Positions 33,222 through 42,405 of a stretch of 46,359 bases of DNA are shown piece after piece (within the stretch, counting starts at the first letter, position 1; each line of letters opens with the position of its first letter). The translations under genes were made by a program, and so were the position numbers. This stretch comes from Akkermansia sp. (lineage in GTDB: Bacteria > Verrucomicrobiota > Verrucomicrobiia > Verrucomicrobiales > Akkermansiaceae). The notes under the pieces were generated by a model, which was not told where the DNA came from, did no database searches, and saw nothing but the letters and a program-made list of their open reading frames with translations. The stretch is from NCBI GenBank assembly GCA_030535795.1, contig JAUNRE010000007.1:1-46359 (forward strand), written 5' to 3'.

Positions 33222-34498
33222 AAAGAATAAAAGTTACAGCCATTGAAACTAGAGGACAAAAGCTCAAAATTTCCTATCAAATCTCAACGAAACTGGAAAA
33301 GTATTTTTCTGAGCTCAGGGCATTTGAGGCAGAGTATTCAGAAAACATCTCAGACGTGCCTCCGGGTGTGCTGGTTATTCCGTTTGTATGCAATGTTCTT
33401 CCGATTGTCTGGTTAACTGATGCAATCTTGGAACTCCCTGTACTAGACCGCGAGTTTTATGAGGCCATACCCAACGTGCAAGAAGGTTACCGCAACATGT
33501 CGCCAATGCTTTCATTTAAGGGCAGTATTAATGTTGATAAAATTGAGAAAAACACTTATCAACCAACTGAAAACACCGCAGCATTTTTCAGTGGCGGTGT
33601 GGATGCCTTTGCAACGCTAGTTGCACACGTCAAAGAAAAGCCTCAGCTCATAACACTTTGGGGGGCAGATATTAAATTAAATGACATAGAAGGATGGGAT
33701 CGCGTAAAATCTCATATTAAAACAGTCAGTCAGCAATTTGGATTAGTTGAGCCTCTAATGGTCCGGAGCAACTTCCGCACCATCGTCATTGAAAAAGCAT
33801 TGAATGAGTTAGTTAAATCCAGTAAGGAAACATGGTGGTATGGTTATCAACACGGTATTGGAATTATAGGCCACGCTGCGCCTATTGCATACCATAAACG
33901 CTGGAAAACAGTCTATTTTGCCAGTACCAATACTATCTCTGACAAGGTAATTTGCGCCAGTGACCCAACTATAGACAACAAAGTAAAGTTTGTAAATACA
34001 AAAATCTGGCACGATCAATACGAATTCACACGACAACAAAAAGTACAGCACATAGTAGAAAGTTGCAAAAATGGAGGGCCTCCCATTCAACTTCGTGTAT
34101 GCTGGCAAAGCGATGGAGGCAGTAATTGTTGCCATTGCGAAAAATGCGCGCGCACGCTTTTTGCTATACTTGCAGAAGGAGAAAATCCGAGAGATTTCGG
34201 CTTTGCAAACTGGCAAAAATATATCTCAATCTACCCAACTATGCTTCGCATGCAACTATACGAGGTTGAACACCTCAGAGCTTTCTGGGCAGATATTCAA
34301 CACAGAATGTTATCTACGCAACCAAATTACCTGAATCAAAATTTTCGATGGCTATACGCTCTTGATGTTAATAATCCTTTAACATATTTAATGAAATTAA
34401 AACTAGAGATAAAGCGAACCCTTCCATTTATATGGCGAATCTTACGACATATAAAGGAAAAACTGAGTTTTAAGAACTGTCATATAGTTACCAAATAG
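33218..34498 (+). CDS. PP-loop (QueC-like) ATP-pyrophosphatase-fold protein in glycan cluster
   Basis: The 426-residue protein carries an ATP-PPase P-loop (FFSGGVDAFATL, near residue 124) in which the usual SGGxDS serine is alanine. A cysteine cluster (NCCHCEKC, near residue 306) resembles the zinc-binding cysteines of QueC. QueC itself makes 7-cyano-7-deazaguanine and is about 230 residues, so this is a larger relative with an unknown substrate. The start at 33218 is favoured because ATGA overlaps the flippase stop; the frame extends to 33206 only by weak codons. Homologues of this kind occur in polysaccharide clusters, but I do not know a proven reaction. A role in glycan modification is inferred from context. 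Confidence 0.7.
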   Translation: MKRIKVTAIETRGQKLKISYQISTKLEKYFSELRAFEAEYSENISDVPPGVLVIPFVCNVLPIVWLTDAILELPVLDREFYEAIPNVQEGYRNMSPMLSFKGSINVDKIEKNTYQPTENTAAFFSGGVDAFATLVAHVKEKPQLITLWGADIKLNDIEGWDRVKSHIKTVSQQFGLVEPLMVRSNFRTIVIEKALNELVKSSKETWWYGYQHGIGIIGHAAPIAYHKRWKTVYFASTNTISDKVICASDPTIDNKVKFVNTKIWHDQYEFTRQQKVQHIVESCKNGGPPIQLRVCWQSDGGSNCCHCEKCARTLFAILAEGENPRDFGFANWQKYISIYPTMLRMQLYEVEHLRAFWADIQHRMLSTQPNYLNQNFRWLYALDVNNPLTYLMKLKLEIKRTLPFIWRILRHIKEKLSFKNCHIVTK

Positions 34499-34612
34499 AG
34501 TCTAATTTCATTGAAATAATCAGAGCTGCACAAAACCTCCAAACAACGAAGATAACACTTGAACCTAGATATAATTAAAACACATACACCTCATACCTCT
34601 TACACCATTAAA

Positions 34613-35614
34613 ATGAACATTTTAGACAAAACACTATCAGAACTTGGAGAGTTTGCCTATATACGCAACCATGGAAATTTAGGAGACATGCTAATAGCCA
34701 TGGGAACAGAGCAACACTTTGCGAGAAAGGGATATAAACATCACATAGTTCACGCCTACGACACAGAAATGCAGGAGCCCATACTAGTGCATGGTGGAGG
34801 GGCGCGATTTACAGCAGACTGGTGCGATGTAGACATCTGCATAAAACTACTTTGCAATTCGTACGTAAAGAAATGTGTTGTACTGCCTTCATCCTTTTAT
34901 GGAGTGGATGAATTAATGAAGCACTTTGATTCACGACATATCCTGTTTTGTAGAGATGCAAAGTCTTACGAATATTGTAAGGGAAAATGCCCAAGCTCTC
35001 AGGTTTTCTTAACGAATGATATGGCAATGCAGTTGAGATTGGATGAGTTACAACCCGTTATCTCCAATATTTATCCAGACAGCAAAGAAGAAGCCGAATT
35101 ACAAAATGCATACAACAGTTATCTGCGTAGATGGCTAAAGCGATATATGAACCGAGCAACAGTCACTAGTAAAAGTGGAACTGAGAAAAAAAAGATAGCA
35201 TTTCTTCTTCGTAACGACAGAGAAAAAAAGACGAAATTACATTCACCTCTGACATATGATATTTCAGCCAGTTGGCATACAGCCCAGAAAAACAGATACG
35301 AAAACAACCTATTACTAGCTTTTGCAGCTACTCTAAGACAAGCAGATATTATTGTCTCTGATAGATTGCACGCCTGCCTCATGGCATATCATGCAGGATG
35401 TGAAGTTTTCATGCTAGATAACACATATGGAAAACTTAAGGGGGTATACGAGCTAACTCTAAAAAAATGCGAGCGTGTACACCTAATACAAGAAGATGCG
35501 CTTCCTCAGGATTTGCTGAAAGCGTGGAACAAGCTAAATAACCCAGCTCGCATACTCTATTACAAGGCCTTCGACAAAGCAAAAAAAATAATCAAACACA
35601 TATTAAATAAATGA
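34613..35614 (+). CDS. polysaccharide pyruvyltransferase family protein (CsaB/WcaK-like)
   Basis: The 333-residue protein opens with ELGEFAYIRNHGNLGDMLIA, the family's NxGDxLI phosphate-binding pattern (near residue 18). It later has HGGGARFTADW near residue 60 and VSDRLHACLMAYHAG near residue 249, the latter like the catalytic SDRxH of PS_pyruv_trans. Such enzymes transfer pyruvate ketals, or in other cases sugar units, to surface glycans. The start at 34613 was chosen because the upstream codons to 34559 precede the domain. The stop overlaps the next gene's start by an ATGA. Confidence 0.75.
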   Translation: MNILDKTLSELGEFAYIRNHGNLGDMLIAMGTEQHFARKGYKHHIVHAYDTEMQEPILVHGGGARFTADWCDVDICIKLLCNSYVKKCVVLPSSFYGVDELMKHFDSRHILFCRDAKSYEYCKGKCPSSQVFLTNDMAMQLRLDELQPVISNIYPDSKEEAELQNAYNSYLRRWLKRYMNRATVTSKSGTEKKKIAFLLRNDREKKTKLHSPLTYDISASWHTAQKNRYENNLLLAFAATLRQADIIVSDRLHACLMAYHAGCEVFMLDNTYGKLKGVYELTLKKCERVHLIQEDALPQDLLKAWNKLNNPARILYYKAFDKAKKIIKHILNK

Positions 35615-36684
35615 CATCTCCCGTTATCAGTGTCATCGTACCGGTCTACAATACGGCCCCATGGCTAAGGCGCTGCTTAGACAGCATTTGCTCACAGAGC
35701 TACGGCAACCTAGAAATTTTGTGTATTAACGATGGCTCTACCGATAACTCGGCAGAAATTCTAAAAGAATACGCAGCCAAAGACGCACGCATAAAAGTAT
35801 TTACCCAAGAAAACGCAGGCCTATCAGCCGCTCGAAATACAGGGCTGGAACACTCGACCGGAGAATGGGTAACCGGAGTTGATTCGGATGACTATCTCTA
35901 TCCTGGCATATATGAACAAGCCCTCAAACACCGCCATGATGATGTGGATATGGTATTTTTCGGCGTTCAGCAAGTAGATGAAGAATACAATCTCTTACCA
36001 CCCAATCAATATTTTTCTTTACCCAAAGAAGGCAAATACAAGTTAACTCCAGAACTAGCTGCTCAGCTCAACGTCTGCTTTGTGAGCAAGCTGTGGCGTC
36101 GAAGCCTAATAGAAGAAAACGCACTACGCTTCCCTGTCGGCTTGGTACACGAAGACGAAGCGATGTATTACTTAGCTGCTCCTTATGTTAAAAACATAGC
36201 CATATATTCTGCTATAGGATATGCATACATGCAAAGAAACGGCTCTATCATTAACAGTGTCGCCTCCGATATTCTTAAGAAAACAAAACGTAATATCCCT
36301 GTGATAGAGTACGTTTACAACGAATATAAAAAACGGAATTTTATAACATCATTAGCGAGGAAACATCTAATAATTATGTTCATGCGAACATTTGCCGATA
36401 GATATCATGCAGGCTCCGCTGGAAATAAAGAAGAATTACATCGACTTATCGCGGCTACGGTTCAAAAATACAAAATGCTGGGTTATGATTATAGATTAGA
36501 TCGTTTTGTAAAGCATGAAAATAGAGGCTCCCTGACAATAACACGAAAAGAAAACTTTGTCCTATATTGGATTTGGAAAATTCCGGTATGGGGAAAGATT
36601 TATACGCGCCATGGACAAAAGATAACTTTCAAGGTATTAATCTTCCATCTTAAGCAATTAATAAAACGTATCTTTCATATTTAA
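35611..36684 (+). CDS. GT2-family glycosyltransferase
   Basis: GT-A fold glycosyltransferase, 357 residues. The N terminus has the family pattern VISVIVPVYNTAPWLRRCLDS, followed by ILCINDGSTDNSAEILKEY (near residue 35). The DxD-type metal site is WVTGVDSDDYLYPG near residue 90. It transfers a sugar from a nucleotide-sugar to a lipid-linked or growing glycan. The substrate is unknown. It overlaps the preceding gene by four bases (ATGA). Confidence 0.88.
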   Translation: MTSPVISVIVPVYNTAPWLRRCLDSICSQSYGNLEILCINDGSTDNSAEILKEYAAKDARIKVFTQENAGLSAARNTGLEHSTGEWVTGVDSDDYLYPGIYEQALKHRHDDVDMVFFGVQQVDEEYNLLPPNQYFSLPKEGKYKLTPELAAQLNVCFVSKLWRRSLIEENALRFPVGLVHEDEAMYYLAAPYVKNIAIYSAIGYAYMQRNGSIINSVASDILKKTKRNIPVIEYVYNEYKKRNFITSLARKHLIIMFMRTFADRYHAGSAGNKEELHRLIAATVQKYKMLGYDYRLDRFVKHENRGSLTITRKENFVLYWIWKIPVWGKIYTRHGQKITFKVLIFHLKQLIKRIFHI

Positions 36685-36713
36685 AGAAACCATTTAACCA
36701 GCACATTAGTAAA

Positions 36714-37706
36714 ATGAAATACAGCGTTATTATACCAGCATATAATGCAGAAAAGTTTATTCAAACAACCTTACAAAGCGTATATCATCAAACGTTCAAA
36801 GATTTCGAAATAATAGTCGTAAACGATGGTTCTTCTGATTCTACCGCTGATATTCTATCAAGGCAATCAGATAAAAGGTTGCGAGTAATACATCAAAATA
36901 ACAGTGGAGTGAGTGTTGCTCGAAACAGAGCCATAGCTGAAGCAAAAGGGGAATACTTAGCGTTTTTGGATGCGGACGATGTTTGGTCGAAAGACCACCT
37001 TGCTTTAGCCCATCTGTTTTTCTCCAGACACCCAGACTTTGTATGGTACTGCTCAGCCTTTGCATCAGCTTCTGAAATAACAGAAGATATGATAAAAACT
37101 GTTCCTAATCGAGCTAACGTGCCTTTTGAAGCCCGAAACTGGGTACTTGAAATTGCAGAAACATATGCCTGCGCAAATGTTGTCGTTTTAAGGTCAGTCA
37201 TTCATGAAAAGAAATTGTTTCCTGAAGGTGTAAAAATGTGCGAGGATACTATTGCCTTTATGAAAATAGCTATCAGACACCCTATGATTGGGTATCTGAA
37301 TTCCAGAACCATGTGGTATAGAAAACACGCAGGTTCGACATGCCATAACTATTGGAGAAGTCGAGAGCAGCAAAATATGGAATCACTTTATCTATCTCAT
37401 TTTCAAAAAATCGCACAGCTTCCCCAATGCACTGAATATGTAAGGCTCTACGCAATTAGAGCCTCCCTATTTTCTTGGTGGAAACGCATACGCTCAATGA
37501 GCATGCTCCCTTGGATTGAGGAAATGAAAGAGAGGCAAATCATACACGGAATTATATTAACATGGTGGCTTATTTGCTGTGCATATGTGAGCGACATCTT
37601 ATGCAAAGCAGCAGGAAAACCATTTCGCATCCGATATAATTATATCGATAAAATAATCAAACACAAAGCGGCGTCACAACGGAAACAATTATCAAAACTT
37701 CCATAA
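36714..37706 (+). CDS. GT2-family glycosyltransferase
   Basis: GT-A fold enzyme of 330 residues. It starts YSVIIPAYNAEKFIQTTLQS and has VVNDGSSDSTADIL near residue 35. The metal-binding loop is EYLAFLDADDVWS near residue 79. It is 29 bp after the previous glycosyltransferase, likely the same transcript. It lacks the Shine-Dalgarno sequence, like its neighbours. The downstream gene is on the opposite strand, so the plus-strand part of the cluster ends here. Confidence 0.88.
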   Translation: MKYSVIIPAYNAEKFIQTTLQSVYHQTFKDFEIIVVNDGSSDSTADILSRQSDKRLRVIHQNNSGVSVARNRAIAEAKGEYLAFLDADDVWSKDHLALAHLFFSRHPDFVWYCSAFASASEITEDMIKTVPNRANVPFEARNWVLEIAETYACANVVVLRSVIHEKKLFPEGVKMCEDTIAFMKIAIRHPMIGYLNSRTMWYRKHAGSTCHNYWRSREQQNMESLYLSHFQKIAQLPQCTEYVRLYAIRASLFSWWKRIRSMSMLPWIEEMKERQIIHGIILTWWLICCAYVSDILCKAAGKPFRIRYNYIDKIIKHKAASQRKQLSKLP

Positions 37707-37742
37707 TATAACAATCTTTCACCTTGTGCACAAGCATCATTG

Positions 37743-38693
37743 CTAACATGTCTCTTTTGGAAATAACATACGAATGCAGTTTTTCAAACCTATAATTATT
37801 AGTCGACTAAAGGGATTAATGCAATAAAAAAGCAATAATGGATACATTCCAAGCCTGATATTACTGTACTTCTTTATCTTTAACAAATAAGAATGAGCCT
37901 CTACAACCGAAGGAGAAAGCCTTATTTTATTACAAGTCGCACCCATCCATTTACATATAAGATCATCCGCCAATCCCTTTGGCAAATATAATTTCAGTTC
38001 GCCTGGTGGAATTGAAGCCAACCGGTATTTCTGAAAAACAGATACCGCTTCTGGTGTAATTTGCGTTTGCATTACACTATCTGGATTTATGCGATAATAA
38101 TATATAACCGTATCAGTATTATATATATTTCGAGTAACTTTATATGCTATCTTAATGTTCATTATAGCATCCTCTCCATAATAAACCTCTCGCGGAATAT
38201 CAAAAACGTCTTCAGTAAGTAGACTTCTTCTATACAAAAGACAATGGAGTCCTCCGAATTTACCCTTAATTGTAGCGCACAGCTCCCTATAATCATCAAT
38301 ACATATATAGCCAAACCCAATAGATTGAGACCTTTGATGCTTTCCAATTACAATATCAATTTCCGAAGAACTCGCCTTTACCAATACGTCCAATGCATCA
38401 GGAAGCAATCTATCATCACTATCTACAAAGGTTACAAATTCCCCCACTGACGCAGCGACCCCATTAGCGCGAGAGAGAGTTACACCTTGGTTGCTCTGAT
38501 GTATCACTCGTATGCGTGAATCTGCTGCCGCATTTCGATCACAGATTTCACCACTGGAGTCCGGGCTCCCATCATCAACCAAAATCAATTCGAAACAAGG
38601 ATATGTCTGAACTAGAATACTATCAATGCACTCCTGCAAGAATTTTTCAGTTTTATAAACGGGCACAATTACAGATATCAAACCTGATTTCAT
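37743..38693 (-). CDS. GT2-family glycosyltransferase
   Basis: GT-A fold enzyme of 316 residues on the minus strand. It has LISVIVPVYKTEKFLQECID at residue 4, ILVDDGSPDSSGEIC near residue 37, and the DxD-like VTFVDSDDRLLPDAL near residue 87. It is convergent with the previous gene. Its own upstream region was hit by an insertion sequence, which may have separated it from the genes at 40-43 kb that run in the same direction. Confidence 0.85.
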   Translation of the reverse strand: MKSGLISVIVPVYKTEKFLQECIDSILVQTYPCFELILVDDGSPDSSGEICDRNAAADSRIRVIHQSNQGVTLSRANGVAASVGEFVTFVDSDDRLLPDALDVLVKASSSEIDIVIGKHQRSQSIGFGYICIDDYRELCATIKGKFGGLHCLLYRRSLLTEDVFDIPREVYYGEDAIMNIKIAYKVTRNIYNTDTVIYYYRINPDSVMQTQITPEAVSVFQKYRLASIPPGELKLYLPKGLADDLICKWMGATCNKIRLSPSVVEAHSYLLKIKKYSNIRLGMYPLLLFYCINPFSRLIIIGLKNCIRMLFPKETC

Positions 38694-38705
38694 GGTGACT
38701 TCTAA

Positions 38706-39958
38706 TTAGTAAAAGATTCTGTTCATCCTCGGGGCGAATTGCATTTTTTTGAAATCTGCACAACGATTTTTTTGATTTTTTTCCATTTTCGGCGTACTTG
38801 TGAATAAAATCTACTGTTTTTCGAGCATTTTTCCCTTATTTGGTATCAACAGGGCACAGTTCTCCCGTTCTACACAAAAAGCGGAAGCGTTTCATGTTAT
38901 AGAGAAGAAATACTAAACCTTGACGAATCTTACAGCGTTTTAACCCTACTGCTCGGAAGGTATCTCTGCCAAAGTGCTTAATGGCTCCAAATATGTGTTC
39001 AATGCGACAACGGCGACGTGCGATTGCCTTGTTACGACACTTTTGGGTTAACGTTAAATCTTGTTGCCCACGTACTCTGCGCTGTATAATACGCGCTTTC
39101 ACGCCTTTCTTATGCAATGATTTAGAAACTTTTCTTCCAAAGTAACCGGAATCTGCCAAGACTTCCAATTTTTCTTCTCTTGCATTCTCCGGCAATAACT
39201 CAGCACATACTTGACTGTCATGTACACTTGCGATTGTGGTCTTGTAGTTTTCTATTGTTTTGCTTTTTTCATCCGCTAAAACGTGGCCTTTGTAGCCGTA
39301 ATGAGTTACGCCTCTCTTTTTGGTCCAGCTTGCATCTACATCTTTGTGTGCTGCTTTCTTTTTACTCCATTCCGCCGGAGCAGTTTCTGTTTCTTTTACG
39401 TACGCATTCTCGGCAGATGTGTTTTTCTGTTCTTTTGCTTCTTGAAAGGTGGCATCTATGAGTTTCCTCTTGCTGCATTTCAGCCCTTTAGCTTTCATCT
39501 GTGCATAGAACAAATCAAATAGTCCCTTTACTCCTGTATCCCCAAGCCTCTCTCTGAATATCCATATTGTTCGAGCATCCGGAATATCATCAGCATACCC
39601 TATACCTACGAATTCTTGAAAACTCAATCTATCACTTAGCTGGTATTCCATTTCTTCATCGCTAAGATTGTAAAATGTTTGCAATATCAAAATCTTAAAC
39701 ATTTTCACCACGTCGTAGTGAGGTCGTCCTTTTTTACCGTAGTGGCACAACGCTTCTAATTTTTCACGGAAAGCCTCAAAGTCTATAAACGTTTTGAGCT
39801 CATTTATACCATGGCTGACGTTGATGCTGCGCCGCAACCCAACGAGGTCTCGGAAATTCAGTAGTGACGGCATTTCAATCTTTGGAGGCATGCCGATATT
39901 TTACATCATTTTGAGACCGTTGGAAATTCCAAACTGATTTTTTCTCCTGATTTATTAG
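38706..39958 (-). mobile_element. IS5-type insertion sequence (ends tentative)
   Basis: A single transposase frame is framed by TTAG at 38706-38709 and 39955-39958, consistent with the YTAR target duplication of IS5-type elements. Slightly further out, ACTTCTAAT (38699) mirrors ATTAGAAGT (39954-39962), an alternative reading of the ends. No longer inverted repeat is convincing, so the exact ends are uncertain. Confidence 0.5.
38836..39891 (-). CDS. IS5-family transposase
   Basis: DDE transposase of 351 residues. The helix-turn-helix-like N-terminal part (GRPHYDVVKMFKILILQTFY, near residue 76) is the DUF772-type domain of IS5-family enzymes. Catalytic residues appear to be Asp in LIDATFQEA (near residue 166), Asp in VLADSGYFG (near residue 247) and Glu in RIEHIFGAIKH (near residue 304), followed by the family-typical ending RFLCRT. 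The frame is intact, so the element may be active. An alternative start at residue 7 exists. It sits inside the glycan cluster. Confidence 0.9.
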   Translation of the reverse strand: MPPKIEMPSLLNFRDLVGLRRSINVSHGINELKTFIDFEAFREKLEALCHYGKKGRPHYDVVKMFKILILQTFYNLSDEEMEYQLSDRLSFQEFVGIGYADDIPDARTIWIFRERLGDTGVKGLFDLFYAQMKAKGLKCSKRKLIDATFQEAKEQKNTSAENAYVKETETAPAEWSKKKAAHKDVDASWTKKRGVTHYGYKGHVLADEKSKTIENYKTTIASVHDSQVCAELLPENAREEKLEVLADSGYFGRKVSKSLHKKGVKARIIQRRVRGQQDLTLTQKCRNKAIARRRCRIEHIFGAIKHFGRDTFRAVGLKRCKIRQGLVFLLYNMKRFRFLCRTGELCPVDTK

Positions 39959-40031
39959 AAGTTCCCTCATATTATTTCGTAATCTAATTTAGATAAAAAA
40001 ACAATTCATTGACAAACGATATCCTATAGTT
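39959..40031. other. short AT-rich spacer
   Basis: About 70 bases between the IS end and the fucosyltransferase stop. I see no gene or hairpin in it. Confidence 0.3.
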
Positions 40032-41033
40032 TCATCGACTGACACATTTCATGATTTTTTTTAAAATTGCATGAGTTTGATACCACTGGTCGACCTTTAA
40101 TGCACTCCTCACCCATCTACTTCTTATTACGTGTGATAAAGTATCTAATTTCAACTCATTTCTAGATAAAAAAGATTGACTTTCCTGGCATATATTATCA
40201 AAGAAATTAAGCAATTTTAATTCATAAGCGGAAAGCACACCTTTTCGTATAGGATTCGCTTGGCATATACTCATATACACATCATCATGACTATCGACCA
40301 GCTTTATTCGTTCCATCAAAGAATCAATATCAGGGTAGTCGTTAGCGCAAATCATGCAATCTTTCTCCAAAGGATAAACATTTCCCTCACTCCCCCAATA
40401 TATAGGCACAGAACCGGCGAGCAAGGGATCGATTAGTTTTTCTGTTATATAACCATCTCTGTTGGTGTTTTCAAAGGCGATTGTAAACTTGTATTTTTTG
40501 AGAAAATTAATCTTAGAGCTATTCCAATTTTTATCTACTCGCTTTGATAATTCAGAAGAACTCATATTATTCAAAACTTTACCAGGACAATCAACATCTC
40601 GATACTTCATGATCTCCATACATACCTGTTTACGATATTTTGCTCCATATCCAATATAGTCTTGCGAGTATATAAAATTACAAAAATTACGATTCAAAAG
40701 CTCATCAGGATGTGAAGGAACAACAACCTCATCATGACAAAACGCAGAAGGAAAATACAAATTCCTTCCACCTATAGAATCACGCATATAAGAGATTGAG
40801 TAATCACACCAATTAAAGTCAGGGAAAACATTTTCGTGAGTATAAAAAATTTTCACGACATCTTCGTATTCTATATGTCTATAACCATAACAGGAAAAAA
40901 ACAAATATTCAGGTTTATCATTATCAATCACAATATCATATTTTTTCCGAAGCGTTTTGTAAATAACCCCATCGGTCGGGATATAATCCCCCCAAAAATC
41001 CACAAATCCAATCCTTATTGTTTTCTTATTCAT
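40032..41033 (-). CDS. GT10-type alpha-1,3/4-fucosyltransferase
   Basis: The 333-residue protein carries the GT10 hallmark in its C-terminal half: FTIAFENTNRDGYITEKLID near residue 193, then LLAGSVPIYWG. These residues bind GDP-fucose in characterised bacterial and animal Lewis-type fucosyltransferases. The N-terminal half is divergent, as usual, and would bind the acceptor. It would add fucose to a surface glycan, possibly making Lewis-like epitopes. It is AT-rich and stands between the IS and the pyruvyltransferase-like gene. Confidence 0.85.
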   Translation of the reverse strand: MNKKTIRIGFVDFWGDYIPTDGVIYKTLRKKYDIVIDNDKPEYLFFSCYGYRHIEYEDVVKIFYTHENVFPDFNWCDYSISYMRDSIGGRNLYFPSAFCHDEVVVPSHPDELLNRNFCNFIYSQDYIGYGAKYRKQVCMEIMKYRDVDCPGKVLNNMSSSELSKRVDKNWNSSKINFLKKYKFTIAFENTNRDGYITEKLIDPLLAGSVPIYWGSEGNVYPLEKDCMICANDYPDIDSLMERIKLVDSHDDVYMSICQANPIRKGVLSAYELKLLNFFDNICQESQSFLSRNELKLDTLSHVIRSRWVRSALKVDQWYQTHAILKKIMKCVSR

Positions 41034-41271
41034 AAAATATCTTTAATAAAGTATGCTAGCATCATTTTTTCAGTTAGTAAAAAGCGATTTTAAGCACGCC
41101 ACTTGCGAACATCTACTGCATATAATTTTTATATCGTTCTATATCACCGATAGCTAAACCAGTTCCAACCCAAAACTAATACAAAACGCGTTGATAGAAA
41201 CATAAATAGCTTATTAGGAATCCATAAAATAATATACACGACCAAGAAAAAAACAACTTAACTCTGAGTCA
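41034..41271. other. AT-rich intergenic region
   Basis: About 240 bases with no convincing gene or hairpin. Probable minus-strand promoter signals for the fucosyltransferase would lie here, but I cannot single one out. Confidence 0.3.
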
Positions 41272-42405
41272 TCACTCGAACAAGCATCGTAAAAAAAACA
41301 GTGATCTAGCCCGATTCTTCGCCAAAACAGTTTGAGGATACATATCAGCCCTCAACACCTTGCATTGAATATCGTCCACTTGGTTGCAGGCGATGTAGTC
41401 TTCTTGTATTCCAAAATACTTGAAGAGCGAATCGAAACGACTATTTCTATGATTAGCTTTAATTTCACTTTGCTGCTTAACATGCAGCTCCTTTCTGAAT
41501 AATAGTGCAAATGCTGAACCATGAAAGGATGAAGTAACCACGGCTCTAGCATTACGAATAAGCCAAATAAACTCAGCTGGACCTACCCCTGTTAAGAGCT
41601 GCTTCCTACAGTAACTCGAAGTTCCGACAATAGGCGGCTGAATGGTATATACAACGCATCGTTTCTGCGCCGCTAACTGACACGCATACGGCAAAAGATC
41701 ACGCCCCCCACCCACACTGTAAACCAAAATGTAATCAGTGTTCAACAGCTTTTTATAGGGGCGCTCATACTCCATCCATTTCTTTGCGGACATGAGCAAC
41801 ACCGGATCGCACACCGCGCTCACGTGCCTATTCAACAAAGAAGATAGCAATTCAGCCGCATTGTGTTCCCGAACGCTAAGTGCTGAAAAATCACTTAGTT
41901 TCTCACGATATAATACACTAATCTCATCATCCAACGCCGACACAGCAATACTCGCAGCGTAAGATTTTTTCTTTCCTGAATCTTTCACAAAATCCAGCAG
42001 ATAAGCAAATTGACTGTCAGGTCCACATTCTTTTACTATTTCCGGATTCCATACCTGATCACTACCTACTACAAAGACATCGTAGAACTCATTAGCATTC
42101 CTCAATTCAGAAAATGACCGATACACTTGCGCTGATACACGCATAGTATCGCGACGAAACTCTGCAAACCGCCTACGTGTCTTAGCATCTCGAAATATGA
42201 AATAAAGCAGCAATAAAATAAATACTTTCACGCCCTTCACCTTTGGGATAAAAGAATGATAAAACGACTCCATCTTGCAAGGTCGATAATCAAGGACTTC
42301 ACAATTTGCACCCAATTTATTTATAACATGCGACAAAGCGAGAGCCTGCAGAACGGCACCATAATTATTCGCACGATGAAAAGTTAATATCGCCACCTTT
42401 TTCAT
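41272..42405 (-). CDS. polysaccharide pyruvyltransferase family protein
   Basis: The 377-residue protein opens with MKKVAILTFHRANNYGAVLQ and a Rossmann-like pattern typical of the PS_pyruv_trans family common in capsule clusters. FVVGSDQVWNPE near residue 115 and VTSSFHGSAFALLF near residue 288 are the family's conserved blocks. It may transfer a pyruvyl ketal or a sugar; the family includes both. It is a second, distinct member besides the gene at 34613. It overlaps the upstream gene by four bases (ATGA). Confidence 0.82.
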   Translation of the reverse strand: MKKVAILTFHRANNYGAVLQALALSHVINKLGANCEVLDYRPCKMESFYHSFIPKVKGVKVFILLLLYFIFRDAKTRRRFAEFRRDTMRVSAQVYRSFSELRNANEFYDVFVVGSDQVWNPEIVKECGPDSQFAYLLDFVKDSGKKKSYAASIAVSALDDEISVLYREKLSDFSALSVREHNAAELLSSLLNRHVSAVCDPVLLMSAKKWMEYERPYKKLLNTDYILVYSVGGGRDLLPYACQLAAQKRCVVYTIQPPIVGTSSYCRKQLLTGVGPAEFIWLIRNARAVVTSSFHGSAFALLFRKELHVKQQSEIKANHRNSRFDSLFKYFGIQEDYIACNQVDDIQCKVLRADMYPQTVLAKNRARSLFFLRCLFE

